A stretch of 64,000 bases of DNA from Aestuariibaculum suncheonense (lineage in GTDB: Bacteria; Bacteroidota; Bacteroidia; Flavobacteriales; Flavobacteriaceae): positions 142,621 through 206,620 of the forward strand of contig NZ_JACVXC010000005.1 of NCBI RefSeq assembly GCF_014596935.1, given 5' to 3'. Positions within the stretch are counted from its first letter, which is position 1. Each line of letters opens with the position of its first letter. Below are positions 54,200-63,885 of the stretch, piece after piece. Made by a program: the position numbers and the translations under genes. The notes beneath the pieces are model-generated. The model was given only the letters and a program-made list of their open reading frames with translations. It had not been told where the DNA came from and did not search any database.

Positions 54200-54256
54200 A
54201 ATTGATTTTTGTAAAATTCAAATTTTACAAAACAAATAAAAACGGCAAAATCAATT
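54200..54256. repeat. Nested inverted repeats upstream of gyrB
   Basis: Outer arms AATTGATTTT (54200-54209) and AAAATCAATT (54247-54256) enclose an inner perfect 11-bp repeat, TTTTGTAAAAT (54207-54217) and ATTTTACAAAA (54222-54232). They lie in the 430-base gap between the divergent porin and gyrB genes. They may be an operator or a cruciform-prone site; no U-tract follows. The remainder of the gap is AT-rich with no gene visible. Confidence 0.6.
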
Positions 54257-54340
54257 TTAAGGCCTTTTTTAAGCGATTTAAGACATTTTTAATTAATTAA
54301 CAATTGTTGATAATTTATGGATAAAGTCGATAAAAAGCTT

Positions 54341-54369
54341 TTTGAAAGCTTTGTTATTTCGTATATTTG
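54341..54369 (+). promoter_or_regulatory. gyrB promoter
   Basis: TTTG at 54341-54344, a 17-base spacer, and TATATTTG at 54362-54369 form a good Bacteroidota -33/-7 pair. Transcription would begin near 54375, giving a leader of about 70 bases. Confidence 0.65.
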
Positions 54370-54380
54370 TTTGTATCGAG

Positions 54381-54407
54381 AAAATGATGCCTGTGCGTCA
54401 TTTTTTT
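54381..54407 (+). promoter_or_regulatory. Terminator-like hairpin in the gyrB leader
   Basis: AAAATGATGC pairs with GCGTCATTTT (one G-U pair) around a CTGT loop, followed by extra T residues. It lies between the gyrB promoter and the gyrB ATG. An 17-codon ORF, starting at 54384 and ending TAA at 54437 (MMPVRHFFMRKLEQNLR), runs through the hairpin and stops 9 bases before gyrB. It may be a leader control element or a chance structure. Confidence 0.5.
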
Positions 54408-54437
54408 ATGCGTAAACTAGAACAAAATTTAAGATAA

Positions 54438-56396
<1,959 letters not shown>

Positions 56397-56417
56397 TTTA
56401 TAGTATTGAATATATTG

Positions 56418-56449
56418 AAAAGGTCGCTTATTTTAAGCGACCTTTTTTT
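56418..56449 (+). terminator. Terminator after gyrB
   Basis: A 13-bp stem, AAAAGGTCGCTTA and TAAGCGACCTTTT, has a TTT loop and a T-run, 22 bases after the stop. Confidence 0.88.
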
Positions 56450-56471
56450 ATTTTATATGTTTTTTTGAAAT

Positions 56472-56918
56472 TTATAAAATACCTAAACGAACACCAGGTG
56501 TGCTTAGGCGAACGCTGGTGTTAAAGGAGCGTTGTCTTGGAGCATTGTAATAATAATGATATTGATATCTGTAGTAATAAAATGATGCGTGCTGATAATA
56601 ATGATCACTATGGTGACAATGATTGTTGCAATGGGTGTAATGTTCGGCATAAGCATCCTGTTTGCCTTTCATATAGGCTTTATATGCTTTTTTATCACGA
56701 CGTTTTAAGGCTTTTTCATAGTCTTTTTGCTCTTCCCAAAATGTGGTTTCATCGGCTTTGGTTTTCGCTGAAAATTGCTGCTCAAATTTAGCGTCTTCCG
56801 CGGCACGTTTCTGATAATACGATGTTTTATCTTGCGGGTTTTCATTTTGTTCCTGAGCTTGCAGATTAAAAGAAAAGCTTAACGCTAGTAGTATTGCTGA
56901 TGTTTTAAAAAGTTTCAT
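56472..56918 (-). CDS. Secreted His/Tyr-rich protein of unknown function
   Basis: A 148-residue exported protein: signal peptide (1-21), a charged helical part (about 25-95, including KKAYKAYMKGKQDAYAEHY), and a C-terminal tail very rich in His and Tyr (about 92-130: HYTHCNNHCHHSDHYYQH then FYYYRYQYHYYYN). It ends in a basic segment. No domain is recognised. The tail would be suited to binding Cu, Zn or Fe ions. Its upstream region carries the same bipartite promoter element as the two sigma/FecR/TonB-receptor loci (56966-56996), suggesting membership of that regulon. Confidence 0.8.
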   Translation of the reverse strand: MKLFKTSAILLALSFSFNLQAQEQNENPQDKTSYYQKRAAEDAKFEQQFSAKTKADETTFWEEQKDYEKALKRRDKKAYKAYMKGKQDAYAEHYTHCNNHCHHSDHYYQHASFYYYRYQYHYYYNAPRQRSFNTSVRLSTPGVRLGIL

Positions 56919-56965
56919 AGTCCTTATTTTATGTTTTACATGACGCTCTAAGGGCGTTTCATTAA

Positions 56966-56996
56966 TAAGACAACTATATTTAGTTTTTCCCTACCG
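56966..56996 (-). promoter_or_regulatory. Putative ECF sigma promoter, copy 5 (His/Tyr-rich protein)
   Basis: On the minus strand, CGGTAGGG at 56996-56989, 16 bases, then TGTCTTA at 56972-56966, 47 bases before the ATG. The downstream half is identical to the copy before fecR of locus 2. Confidence 0.7.
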
Positions 56997-57015
56997 CAGT
57001 TTTATGCAAAACAAA

Positions 57016-57045
57016 AAAAGTCAGCTTAATTTTAAGCTGACTTTT
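57016..57045 (-). terminator. Terminator of the metalloprotease/barrel-protein operon
   Basis: The stem AAAAGTCAGCTTAA with TTAAGCTGACTTTT has a short loop, 23 bases after the barrel gene's stop, with a U-run on the minus strand. Confidence 0.85.
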
Positions 57046-57067
57046 ATTAGGACGGTAAGATGGGATT

Positions 57068-57637
57068 TTAAAAATCGAATCCCACTGAAAATTGCCATAC
57101 ACGGTTTTTAGGGTTTCCATCATCATAAATGTCTCCCATACCTAGGTGGTATCTTATGCCAAATGAAACGCCGGAATCGGTTTTAAAGCCGCCTCCAAAG
57201 TTTACGCCCCAATCAAAATTATCAGGTTCTGTTTCTCGATATCCATCAAAAAATAAACCTTTATATTCTTCTTTATGTGACACGGCTAGGCCTACTTGTG
57301 GTCCGACTTCTAAAAAGAAGTTATCAGCAGGGTATAGTTTTAGCATTAAGGGCAGGTTTAAATAATCCAGTTTTTGCGTGAAAGTTGCATTGCTGTTTTC
57401 GAGTTCGTAACCTTGTTGTGAGTATAAAAATTCAATTTGGAGGGCTATATTTTCATTGAGAAAAGATTCGCCGTAGAATCCAATGTGGAAACCGTGGCGT
57501 TGTCCTGTTTCGTAGTCGTTATCATATTGCACGGCAGCTAAGTTGTAGCCTCCTTTTATACCAAAATTTGAATCTTGAGCAAATGTGTTTAAGCTAAAAA
57601 CTAAAGCACAAACAATTGTAAAAAATAAATTTTTCAT
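57068..57637 (-). CDS. Outer-membrane beta-barrel protein (PorT-like)
   Basis: A 189-residue exported protein: signal peptide (1-20), then eight or so beta strands, starting NFGIKGGYNLAAVQYD, with ALQIEFLYSQQGYEL, DYLNLPLMLKLYPADNFFLE and VGPQVGLAVSH. It ends in the aromatic outer-membrane signature QFSVGFDF. Function is unknown; this is the PorT/OMP_b-brl_2 type common in Bacteroidota. It follows the metalloprotease gene by 27 bases in one operon. Confidence 0.87.
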   Translation of the reverse strand: MKNLFFTIVCALVFSLNTFAQDSNFGIKGGYNLAAVQYDNDYETGQRHGFHIGFYGESFLNENIALQIEFLYSQQGYELENSNATFTQKLDYLNLPLMLKLYPADNFFLEVGPQVGLAVSHKEEYKGLFFDGYRETEPDNFDWGVNFGGGFKTDSGVSFGIRYHLGMGDIYDDGNPKNRVWQFSVGFDF

Positions 57638-57664
57638 GAGTGTAGGTTTAATTAAATTAATGAG

Positions 57665-58429
57665 TTATTTGCCGCCGTTTGCTTGTAAATCGGCCAGGCA
57701 TTTCGGGTCTAGTTGCGGTACTGTTCCGGCATTAAAAAGGTTGCCAAGGCTTGATGAGCTTTCGGCTGCCCAGTACATTAAGCAGCTTTCAACATCGCAA
57801 TGTTTTTCGTGTTCAGGATCTTCGTGGTCTTCGGTCATGGCGGTGCCTAAATTGGTAAGTCCTAAGATGTGACCAAATTCGTGGTTAATGACCGTAGATT
57901 CTAAAGTAATTCGGTTAGGTTCGTATCTACTATCACTAAATCCGTGTAGGGTTTCTTCGTAAATAACGAAGGAAGTATTTCGGTATGCTGTGCCTAATAC
58001 CACGCTGGTGTCGTCATTCTGGTCGGACTCACCATCGGCAAAAAACATCCAAATAGCTATTTGGTCTTCGGTATTGTAAAGTGTGCGATTTTTGTCTTCA
58101 ATAGCCGCAATTTCTTTGGTGGTATAAGGTGATTCTCCGGGTGATGCAATAGCCCGTTTTTCTACGGTAATACCTCCGGGTTTGTAAATTCGAGCGTTTA
58201 AAAAATTTTGAAAGTTACTAATGGCGGTTGATGTAGGAGCAAAACCTTCAACATAAACTAATTCTATGATTAAGCTTTTATAGGTGTCATCAGAAAGAAT
58301 ATCGAAAGCAGAGCTTCCTGTTGCCTGCTGATTTTCAATTTTAAAATTGGTTGAATTGCTAGAGTTGTCTTTGGTACACGAGCTAAAAACCAATGCAGCC
58401 GTAAGTAATAGAAGTAGTTTGTGTTTCAT
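57665..58429 (-). CDS. Lipoprotein metalloprotease, archaemetzincin-like zinc site
   Basis: A 254-residue lipoprotein (lipobox VFSSC, Cys18) with a metzincin-type zinc site: VINHEFGHILGLTN (about 193-206) gives the first two His ligands and the catalytic Glu. Then HCDVESCLMYW matches the archaemetzincin pattern HCx4CxM, with the Met-turn. The spacing between GL and HC is about 17 residues longer than in classical archaemetzincins, and the insert is rich in Asp, Glu and His. Substrates are unknown. It probably works on the periplasmic or outer surface. Confidence 0.85.
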   Translation of the reverse strand: MKHKLLLLLTAALVFSSCTKDNSSNSTNFKIENQQATGSSAFDILSDDTYKSLIIELVYVEGFAPTSTAISNFQNFLNARIYKPGGITVEKRAIASPGESPYTTKEIAAIEDKNRTLYNTEDQIAIWMFFADGESDQNDDTSVVLGTAYRNTSFVIYEETLHGFSDSRYEPNRITLESTVINHEFGHILGLTNLGTAMTEDHEDPEHEKHCDVESCLMYWAAESSSSLGNLFNAGTVPQLDPKCLADLQANGGK

Positions 58430-58452
58430 GATTGTAAATATAACTTTTTTTA

Positions 58453-58483
58453 AAAACAGCCACCTGTTTTAGGTGGCTGTTTT
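58453..58483 (-). terminator. Terminator of lipoprotein gene 2
   Basis: A 13-bp stem, AAAACAGCCACCT and AGGTGGCTGTTTT, with loop GTTTT lies 34 bases after the stop. It also separates the metalloprotease gene. Confidence 0.85.
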
Positions 58484-58516
58484 ATCATAACATACGTTAA
58501 AAATGTAGGTATGGTT

Positions 58517-59557
58517 CTAAATTTTCACAAGCACAAGTTTTAGTAATGAAGTCGTCGAGCTTTCTAATGTTATGGTGTTTTCGTCATAATTGGTTACTGT
58601 CCAGGTTTTATTTAATAAGTTTAGAGAGGTATTGCCCAAGAAGCTTAATTCCAGCATTACTTCTAATTCTGAATCTACCATATAAGACCCATTAACCGTG
58701 TTTAAAGAATTATCGGCAACAACACTTAAATCGTTAGAGAAAGCTATGGTATAGTCTACAAAATCGCTGGTTGTGTCTATACCGGCCACAAGAAATGATT
58801 CAACTTTAAAACTGGTATCTGCCAAAATTTCTTCTAAAGTTTTCGCATCTTCTTCAGCTTCTTCCATAGTTTTTTCGGTAGCTGTACACTCATCAATACG
58901 GGTTTGTAAATCGGCGTCACTTGAAATTTCAATAGTACTATCGCCATTGATTGTTGCTGTGATTGGGTAAGAAATACTGTAGCGTTCGTCGTCACCCATA
59001 CTGCTCATGTAAGTATAAAGCGCCTGATCGGTTTCTACAACAAAACTGCCAGTTTGTTCAGCATTTATATCAAAAGTTAATATAGTAACCGGGTAGTCGA
59101 TGTTTAAACAGTTAATAGCTTCTTCAGCATTGGCTTCGGCTTCGGTACATGCATCCATTAGGGCGTTGTATTCTGCTTGACTGTTTATCGTTGCTTCGGT
59201 ATAATTGCTAAGTTGAACAGTTAAAGGGAAGTGTAAAATAACGGTGTCTTCATCGTTAGTAATTGCTCCCAAAATGTTTAAGACTAGAGATAAATCTAAC
59301 TGACTTAATAAAGTAATTTCCTGATTATTTACAGTAGCGGTGTAGGGGTACATGATAGACGAGCAGGAGATGCCATCTACAAAATCGTCAAAGCTTCCGT
59401 CGTACATTGAAGTACGTTCAAAATTACTCGTTGCCGTAGAGTTGGCAGAGTTTGTGTTCGGGTTTAGTCCGCTTTCGCTATCAATTTCATCCTGACAAGA
59501 GGTTAAGGTTAATGTTGCGGCTAAAACTAAAGATGTAATGAATTTTAATTTTTTCAT
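58517..59557 (-). CDS. Modular surface or periplasmic lipoprotein (locus 2)
   Basis: A 346-residue lipoprotein (MKKLKFITSLVLAATLTLTS, lipobox Cys21). The ATG at 59555-59557 begins the signal peptide; an upstream in-frame start at 59596 would put 13 charged residues before it. It has four beta-hairpin units (e.g. IMYPYTATVNN, LHFPLTVQLSNY, IDYPVTILTFD, ISYPITATINGD), each closed by a helix with Leu and Cys (NALMDAC, TRIDEC), then a single lipocalin-like C-terminal module. It is paralogous to the lipoprotein at 36066-37817. It is divergent from sigma factor 2 and has the same promoter element at 59619-59649. Confidence 0.82.
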   Translation of the reverse strand: MKKLKFITSLVLAATLTLTSCQDEIDSESGLNPNTNSANSTATSNFERTSMYDGSFDDFVDGISCSSIMYPYTATVNNQEITLLSQLDLSLVLNILGAITNDEDTVILHFPLTVQLSNYTEATINSQAEYNALMDACTEAEANAEEAINCLNIDYPVTILTFDINAEQTGSFVVETDQALYTYMSSMGDDERYSISYPITATINGDSTIEISSDADLQTRIDECTATEKTMEEAEEDAKTLEEILADTSFKVESFLVAGIDTTSDFVDYTIAFSNDLSVVADNSLNTVNGSYMVDSELEVMLELSFLGNTSLNLLNKTWTVTNYDENTITLESSTTSLLKLVLVKI

Positions 59558-59618
59558 GATCAATTTTTTAGGGTTGTATTTTTCTTTTTTCAGCAAATTA
59601 ATTTTGCATTTCTATAGG

Positions 59619-59649
59619 TTAGACACCCACAAGAAAATTTACCCTACCC
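59619..59649 (-). promoter_or_regulatory. Putative ECF sigma promoter, copy 3 (lipoprotein, locus 2)
   Basis: On the minus strand, GGGTAGGG at 59649-59642, 16 bases, then TGTCTAA at 59625-59619, 61 bases before the ATG. Confidence 0.75.
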
Positions 59650-59777
59650 CTTTTTTTTAAAAATTTAAAAATAATGCAATTGCTCTAATTTTAATATATT
59701 GTCACACCTTAATAACCAATTGAACTAAAAAATAACATGTTCTTTATTGGAGAGCATGCCTCAATTTTAAAATTAGA

Positions 59778-60293
59778 ATGGAAAGTAACGAAAATAAGCT
59801 TTGTGAAGAAACCTACTTTAATACCTTTTATTTACAACATGTGCAGTCGGCTTCTAACTTTGCATATTACAAGTGTGGCGATAGCGACTCAGCTTTAGAT
59901 TTTGTTCAGGATGCTTTTTCTAAAATCTGGGAGAATTGTTCTAAAATCGATTTTACAAAAGCAAAAAGTTATTTGTTTACTACGATTAATCATTTGTTTT
60001 TAAACAAGGTCAAACATGCTAAAGTGGTTATGCAATATGCTAAGGCTGTACCTTATATCGATCAAACTAACGAAAGTCCGGAGTATATTTTACAGGAAGA
60101 AGAGTTTAAAAAGAAGTTACAAGATGCGATTGCTTTGTTAACCGAAGCACAACGAGAAGTGTTCTTGTTGAATAGAATTGAAGGAAAAAAATATCGGGAA
60201 ATAGCAGAGTTATTAGGTGTGTCCCAAAAGGCAGTCGAGAAACGTATGTCGGGAGCTTTAAAGGTTTTGAGGGAACATATTGAAAATATTTAA
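59778..60293 (+). CDS. ECF-type RNA polymerase sigma factor, FecI-like (locus 2)
   Basis: A 171-residue sigma factor, the same length as its paralogue in locus 1. Region 2 has ALDFVQDAFSKIWENCSKID and AKSYLFTTINHLFLNK; region 4 has EAQREVFLLNRIEGKKYREI and SQKAVEKRMSGALKVLREH. It heads a plus-strand operon with fecR and the TonB receptor gene. Its own promoter was not identified. Confidence 0.93.
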   Translation: MESNENKLCEETYFNTFYLQHVQSASNFAYYKCGDSDSALDFVQDAFSKIWENCSKIDFTKAKSYLFTTINHLFLNKVKHAKVVMQYAKAVPYIDQTNESPEYILQEEEFKKKLQDAIALLTEAQREVFLLNRIEGKKYREIAELLGVSQKAVEKRMSGALKVLREHIENI

Positions 60294-60298
60294 AAGAC

Positions 60299-60329
60299 GG
60301 GTAGGGTAAATTAAAAGCTAAGTGTCTTA
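60299..60329 (+). promoter_or_regulatory. Putative ECF sigma promoter, copy 4 (fecR/TonB receptor, locus 2)
   Basis: GGGTAGGG at 60299-60306, 16 bases, then TGTCTTA at 60323-60329, 18 bases before the fecR ATG, almost the same distance as in locus 1. Confidence 0.78.
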
Positions 60330-60347
60330 AAATTGTAAGCTAGAAAA

Positions 60348-61253
60348 ATGAAGAATAATAATGACATATTAAAATGGTTTGATAATGAGTTAAGTGAGCA
60401 GGAGTTTTTAGAATTAAAACAAACTGAAAATCTTGAAATACTGGAAAAAATAGCTCATTATGCTAAACATATGCAAGCGCCTGAAGTCGATGCTCAGGCA
60501 GCTTTGACGGCATTTAGAAATCGAAAGTTACGTAAAAAATCACCAAAAGTGATAACTTTTAATTTTAATACCGTGTTGAAGATTGCTGCTATTTTAGTAG
60601 TTATGTTAACGTCATCTTATTTTTTATTTTTTAATAATGATGTAAACTTTGAAACTGAAATAGCCCAAACCGAAACGCTCACTTTACCCGATGGATCGGA
60701 GGTTATTTTAAATGCTGCTTCAAAATTGCATTATAGTAAAAAGGAGTGGCAATCTAATCGCTTACTGGATTTAGACGGCGAAGCTTTTTTTAAGGTTCAA
60801 AAGGGAGAAAAATTCACAGTTAATACGTCTGCAGGGACTGTTCAGGTTTTAGGAACTCAGTTTAATGTTAAAAAACGTACGGGTTATTTTGAAGTACAGT
60901 GTTACGAAGGTCTGGTAGCTGTAAATTATAATAGTAAAATAGTAAAACTATCACCGGGAAAATCATTTAGAGTGGTTGATAATACTATTCAATTGGTGGA
61001 CGATTTTAAAGCTGAAATACCATCTTGGCTACAGGAAGAATCATCTTTTGATAATGTGCCTTTAGGTGAAGTTCTTAAAGAGTTACAACGCCAGTATAGT
61101 ATAATAGTAACATTGCAAAACGTAGATGAATCGGTATTGTTTAAAGGAGCATTTACTCACAAAAATTTAGAAATTGCTTTGAAGTCTATAACAATTCCTT
61201 TAGATTTAAATTATAAAATTGAAGGCAAGCATGTTGTACTTTCAAAGAAGTAA
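60348..61253 (+). CDS. FecR-family anti-sigma/sigma regulator (locus 2)
   Basis: A 301-residue protein: cytoplasmic part (1-75), one membrane helix (about 80-98: VLKIAAILVVMLTSSYFLFF), periplasmic FecR domain (LPDGSEVILNAASKLHYS, LLDLDGEAFFKVQKGEKF, VLGTQFNVKKR) and C-terminal DUF4974 (VPLGEVLKELQRQYSI, GAFTHKNLEIALKSI). It relays the signal from the receptor's STN domain to the sigma factor. The receptor gene overlaps its end by 23 bases. Confidence 0.93.
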   Translation: MKNNNDILKWFDNELSEQEFLELKQTENLEILEKIAHYAKHMQAPEVDAQAALTAFRNRKLRKKSPKVITFNFNTVLKIAAILVVMLTSSYFLFFNNDVNFETEIAQTETLTLPDGSEVILNAASKLHYSKKEWQSNRLLDLDGEAFFKVQKGEKFTVNTSAGTVQVLGTQFNVKKRTGYFEVQCYEGLVAVNYNSKIVKLSPGKSFRVVDNTIQLVDDFKAEIPSWLQEESSFDNVPLGEVLKELQRQYSIIVTLQNVDESVLFKGAFTHKNLEIALKSITIPLDLNYKIEGKHVVLSKK

Positions 61254-63792
61254 ACACCTTAAAATAGTTTTTTGTGTTGTTCTGTTTGTAAGTCATTTTG
61301 GTTACGGACAGAACGCTGATAAAATCAAATTATCCCAGTTTATAGCAACAGTTGAACAGCAGTTTGATGTTAAGTTTTCTTATGCGTCTCAGGATGTATC
61401 TGATATTTTTATCAAAGCTCCACAATACGAATTAACACTTCAGCAGGTTATAGAATATCTAAACGTCAAAACCCTTTTAAATTTTCAGATTTTAGATAAT
61501 CGTTATGTGACGGTTTCAAAAACAGATAAGCAGATTTCTGTTTGTGCCCAGGTGTTTGCAGCGGAAGATAAACAGCCGTTGTTTGGAGCATCCATTTATA
61601 TTAAAAATTCACAAACAGGAACGGTGACTGATGATCAGGGCTATTTTGAATTGAAAACCATTCCTGTGGAATCCGTTATTACCTTGTCTTATTTAGGATA
61701 TAAGGACGTTGAATTGAATGCCGTTGATTTGTTTTTAGGTAATCCATCCTGTAAATCAATATTTCTGGAAGAAAACAGCGAGCAACTTAATCAGGTTGTG
61801 ATCACGAAGTTTTTAACAAACGGAATACAAAAGTTGGTGGATGGAAGTACCGTATTAAACACAAAGACCTTTGGAATTTTACCCGGATTAACCGATCCTG
61901 ATGTGCTACAGTCTATTCAGGCGTTGCCAGGAATTGAAAGTGTAAACGAAAGCATAGCCAATATCAATGTGCGTGGGGGCACCAATGATCAGAACTTAAT
62001 CTTGTGGGATGGTATAAAAATGTATCATTCCGGTCATTTTTTTGGATTGATTTCTGCCTATAATCCCAATTTAACGGAGAAGGTTACGGTAACAAAAAAC
62101 GGTACAAGTAGTGAGTTTAGTGATGGTGTGTCGAGTACGATTGATATGCGAACAAAAAACACCCTTACGAATAAGTTTTCTGGTGGTTTTGGCGCAAATT
62201 TAATAAGTGCCGATGCGTTTTTGGAAATCCCTTTAGCGAAAGATCTGGAACTTCACATTTCAGGACGTCGCTCGTTCACCGATGTCTTTAAAACCTTTAC
62301 CTATAATAATTATTTCGACAGAAGTTTTCAGGATAGCGATATTCGAACTCAAAGAGAAACCAGTGGTGATATCGATACATCTTCTGATTTCAAATTCTAC
62401 GATTATACGGCTAAACTGTTATTTAATTTAGGAGATAAGCATAAGTTTAGAGCCAATTTCATTGAAATCAATAATGATTTAGTGTACACCGAACAAGTGG
62501 TAAATACTTCAGGAGAAACTCAATCGAAATCGAGTAATTTGTCTCAGAAAAATAAGGGGTTTGGGGCACAATGGCAGGCGAATTGGACGAATGCTTTTAT
62601 AACAAAATTTAATGCCTATTATTCGAAATATAATGTTGATGCTCAGGATTATAATGTAGATTCTGATCAGTTGTTAACCCAGGCAAATGAGGTTTTAGAA
62701 ACCGGTTTTAAATTGAATACACATTATAAATTCAGTAAAGACGTGACGTTTTTAAATGGTTATCAGTTTAATGAAACCGGTATTTTAAATGAAACAGCAG
62801 TAACAGTCCCTTCGTACTTTAAAATTAAAAAGGATGTGTTGCGTAATCACGCTTTGTATTCGCAATTAGAATTAAATACCGCAGAAACGTTTTTAAGAGC
62901 TGGTATTCGATTGAATTATTTCGAAAAATTTCATCGGTTTTTAGTTGAACCCCGATTGAATATCAGGCAGAAGTTGGTTGGCGCGCTTTCTTTGAAACTG
63001 GGAGGTGAATTCAAAAATCAGTCAGCCACACAAATTGTCGATTTTCAGGATGATTTTTTAGGAGTTGAAAAGCGTCGCTGGATTTTAGCAAACGAAGAAT
63101 CTATTCCTATTTCTCAAAGTAAACAAAGCTCTTTAGGCGTTGAATGGAATAAAATGCATTTTAACATGGGTGTTGCTGGCTTTTATAAAAATGTAAAAGG
63201 CATCACGGCGAGTAATCAGGGGTTTTACAATAACTTTCAATACCTAAGTGCGATTGGTGAGTACAGTTCCAGAGGCCTAGAATTTCTGGTGAATAAAACG
63301 GCAAACAAGTACAGTACGTGGCTGAGTTATACTTATTCGGTAAATGAATATAGGTTTGAGACTTTTGAACCTTCAGTTTTTTCAAATAATGTAGATATCA
63401 GGCATTCGGTTTCTCTGGCGTTTAATTATGATATTTTAGAGCATTTAAAAATATCAGTCGGCGGCATGTGGCGTTCAGGGTTGCCTTATACAAAACCTGT
63501 TGAAGGGAACGAAACGATACAATCAGGGAATAATATTTATGTGAATTACGATACCCCAAACAGTGAAAATCTAGATGAGTTTAAGCGGGTTGATGTATCC
63601 TTGAGTTATAAATTTCAGATGTCATCTTCGGTAAATGCCTCATTAAAAGCTGGAGTGTTGAATGTAACGAATTCTAAAAATATCATCAATAGATATTATA
63701 AAATCGATCCCGATGATTCTAATAAAACGATAGAGGTAAATAATACATCATTACGATTAACACCAAATATGAGTTTCAGAGTACTATTTTAA
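61231..63792 (+). CDS. TonB-dependent outer-membrane receptor with STN and carboxypeptidase-regulatory-like domains (locus 2)
   Basis: An 853-residue receptor. The signal peptide (about 1-26) is followed by an STN domain (about 30-100: QFIATVEQQFDVKFSYASQ) and a carboxypeptidase-D-regulatory-like domain (about 108-190: PLFGASIYIKNSQTGTVTDD, LSYLGYKDVEL). The plug has VLQSIQALPGI, NINVRGGTNDQN and GIKMYHSGHFFG; the barrel ends MSFRVLF. The frame extends to a TTG at 61219, but the ATG at 61231 begins the signal peptide (MLYFQRSKHLKIVF). It is paralogous to the receptor of locus 1. The ligand is unknown. Confidence 0.93.
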   Translation: MLYFQRSKHLKIVFCVVLFVSHFGYGQNADKIKLSQFIATVEQQFDVKFSYASQDVSDIFIKAPQYELTLQQVIEYLNVKTLLNFQILDNRYVTVSKTDKQISVCAQVFAAEDKQPLFGASIYIKNSQTGTVTDDQGYFELKTIPVESVITLSYLGYKDVELNAVDLFLGNPSCKSIFLEENSEQLNQVVITKFLTNGIQKLVDGSTVLNTKTFGILPGLTDPDVLQSIQALPGIESVNESIANINVRGGTNDQNLILWDGIKMYHSGHFFGLISAYNPNLTEKVTVTKNGTSSEFSDGVSSTIDMRTKNTLTNKFSGGFGANLISADAFLEIPLAKDLELHISGRRSFTDVFKTFTYNNYFDRSFQDSDIRTQRETSGDIDTSSDFKFYDYTAKLLFNLGDKHKFRANFIEINNDLVYTEQVVNTSGETQSKSSNLSQKNKGFGAQWQANWTNAFITKFNAYYSKYNVDAQDYNVDSDQLLTQANEVLETGFKLNTHYKFSKDVTFLNGYQFNETGILNETAVTVPSYFKIKKDVLRNHALYSQLELNTAETFLRAGIRLNYFEKFHRFLVEPRLNIRQKLVGALSLKLGGEFKNQSATQIVDFQDDFLGVEKRRWILANEESIPISQSKQSSLGVEWNKMHFNMGVAGFYKNVKGITASNQGFYNNFQYLSAIGEYSSRGLEFLVNKTANKYSTWLSYTYSVNEYRFETFEPSVFSNNVDIRHSVSLAFNYDILEHLKISVGGMWRSGLPYTKPVEGNETIQSGNNIYVNYDTPNSENLDEFKRVDVSLSYKFQMSSSVNASLKAGVLNVTNSKNIINRYYKIDPDDSNKTIEVNNTSLRLTPNMSFRVLF

Positions 63793-63855
63793 GTAAATTT
63801 AATGTCGTTAAAACGTTAATTTTTAGCGTTGAAACGAAATTATGATTCTTTTTTT

Positions 63856-63863
63856 TACTTTTG
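63856..63863 (+). promoter_or_regulatory. -7 box for the last, partial gene
   Basis: TACTTTTG matches TAnnTTTG, 22 bases before the ATG at 63886. Confidence 0.45.
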
Positions 63864-63885
63864 ATTATAACCCTAAACATACATA

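Noticed and set aside
56537-56791. Plus-strand open frame opposite the His/Tyr-rich gene
   Set aside because: It is the complement of a His/Tyr-rich coding tail, has an unlikely composition and no promoter; the minus-strand gene has a signal peptide and promoter element.
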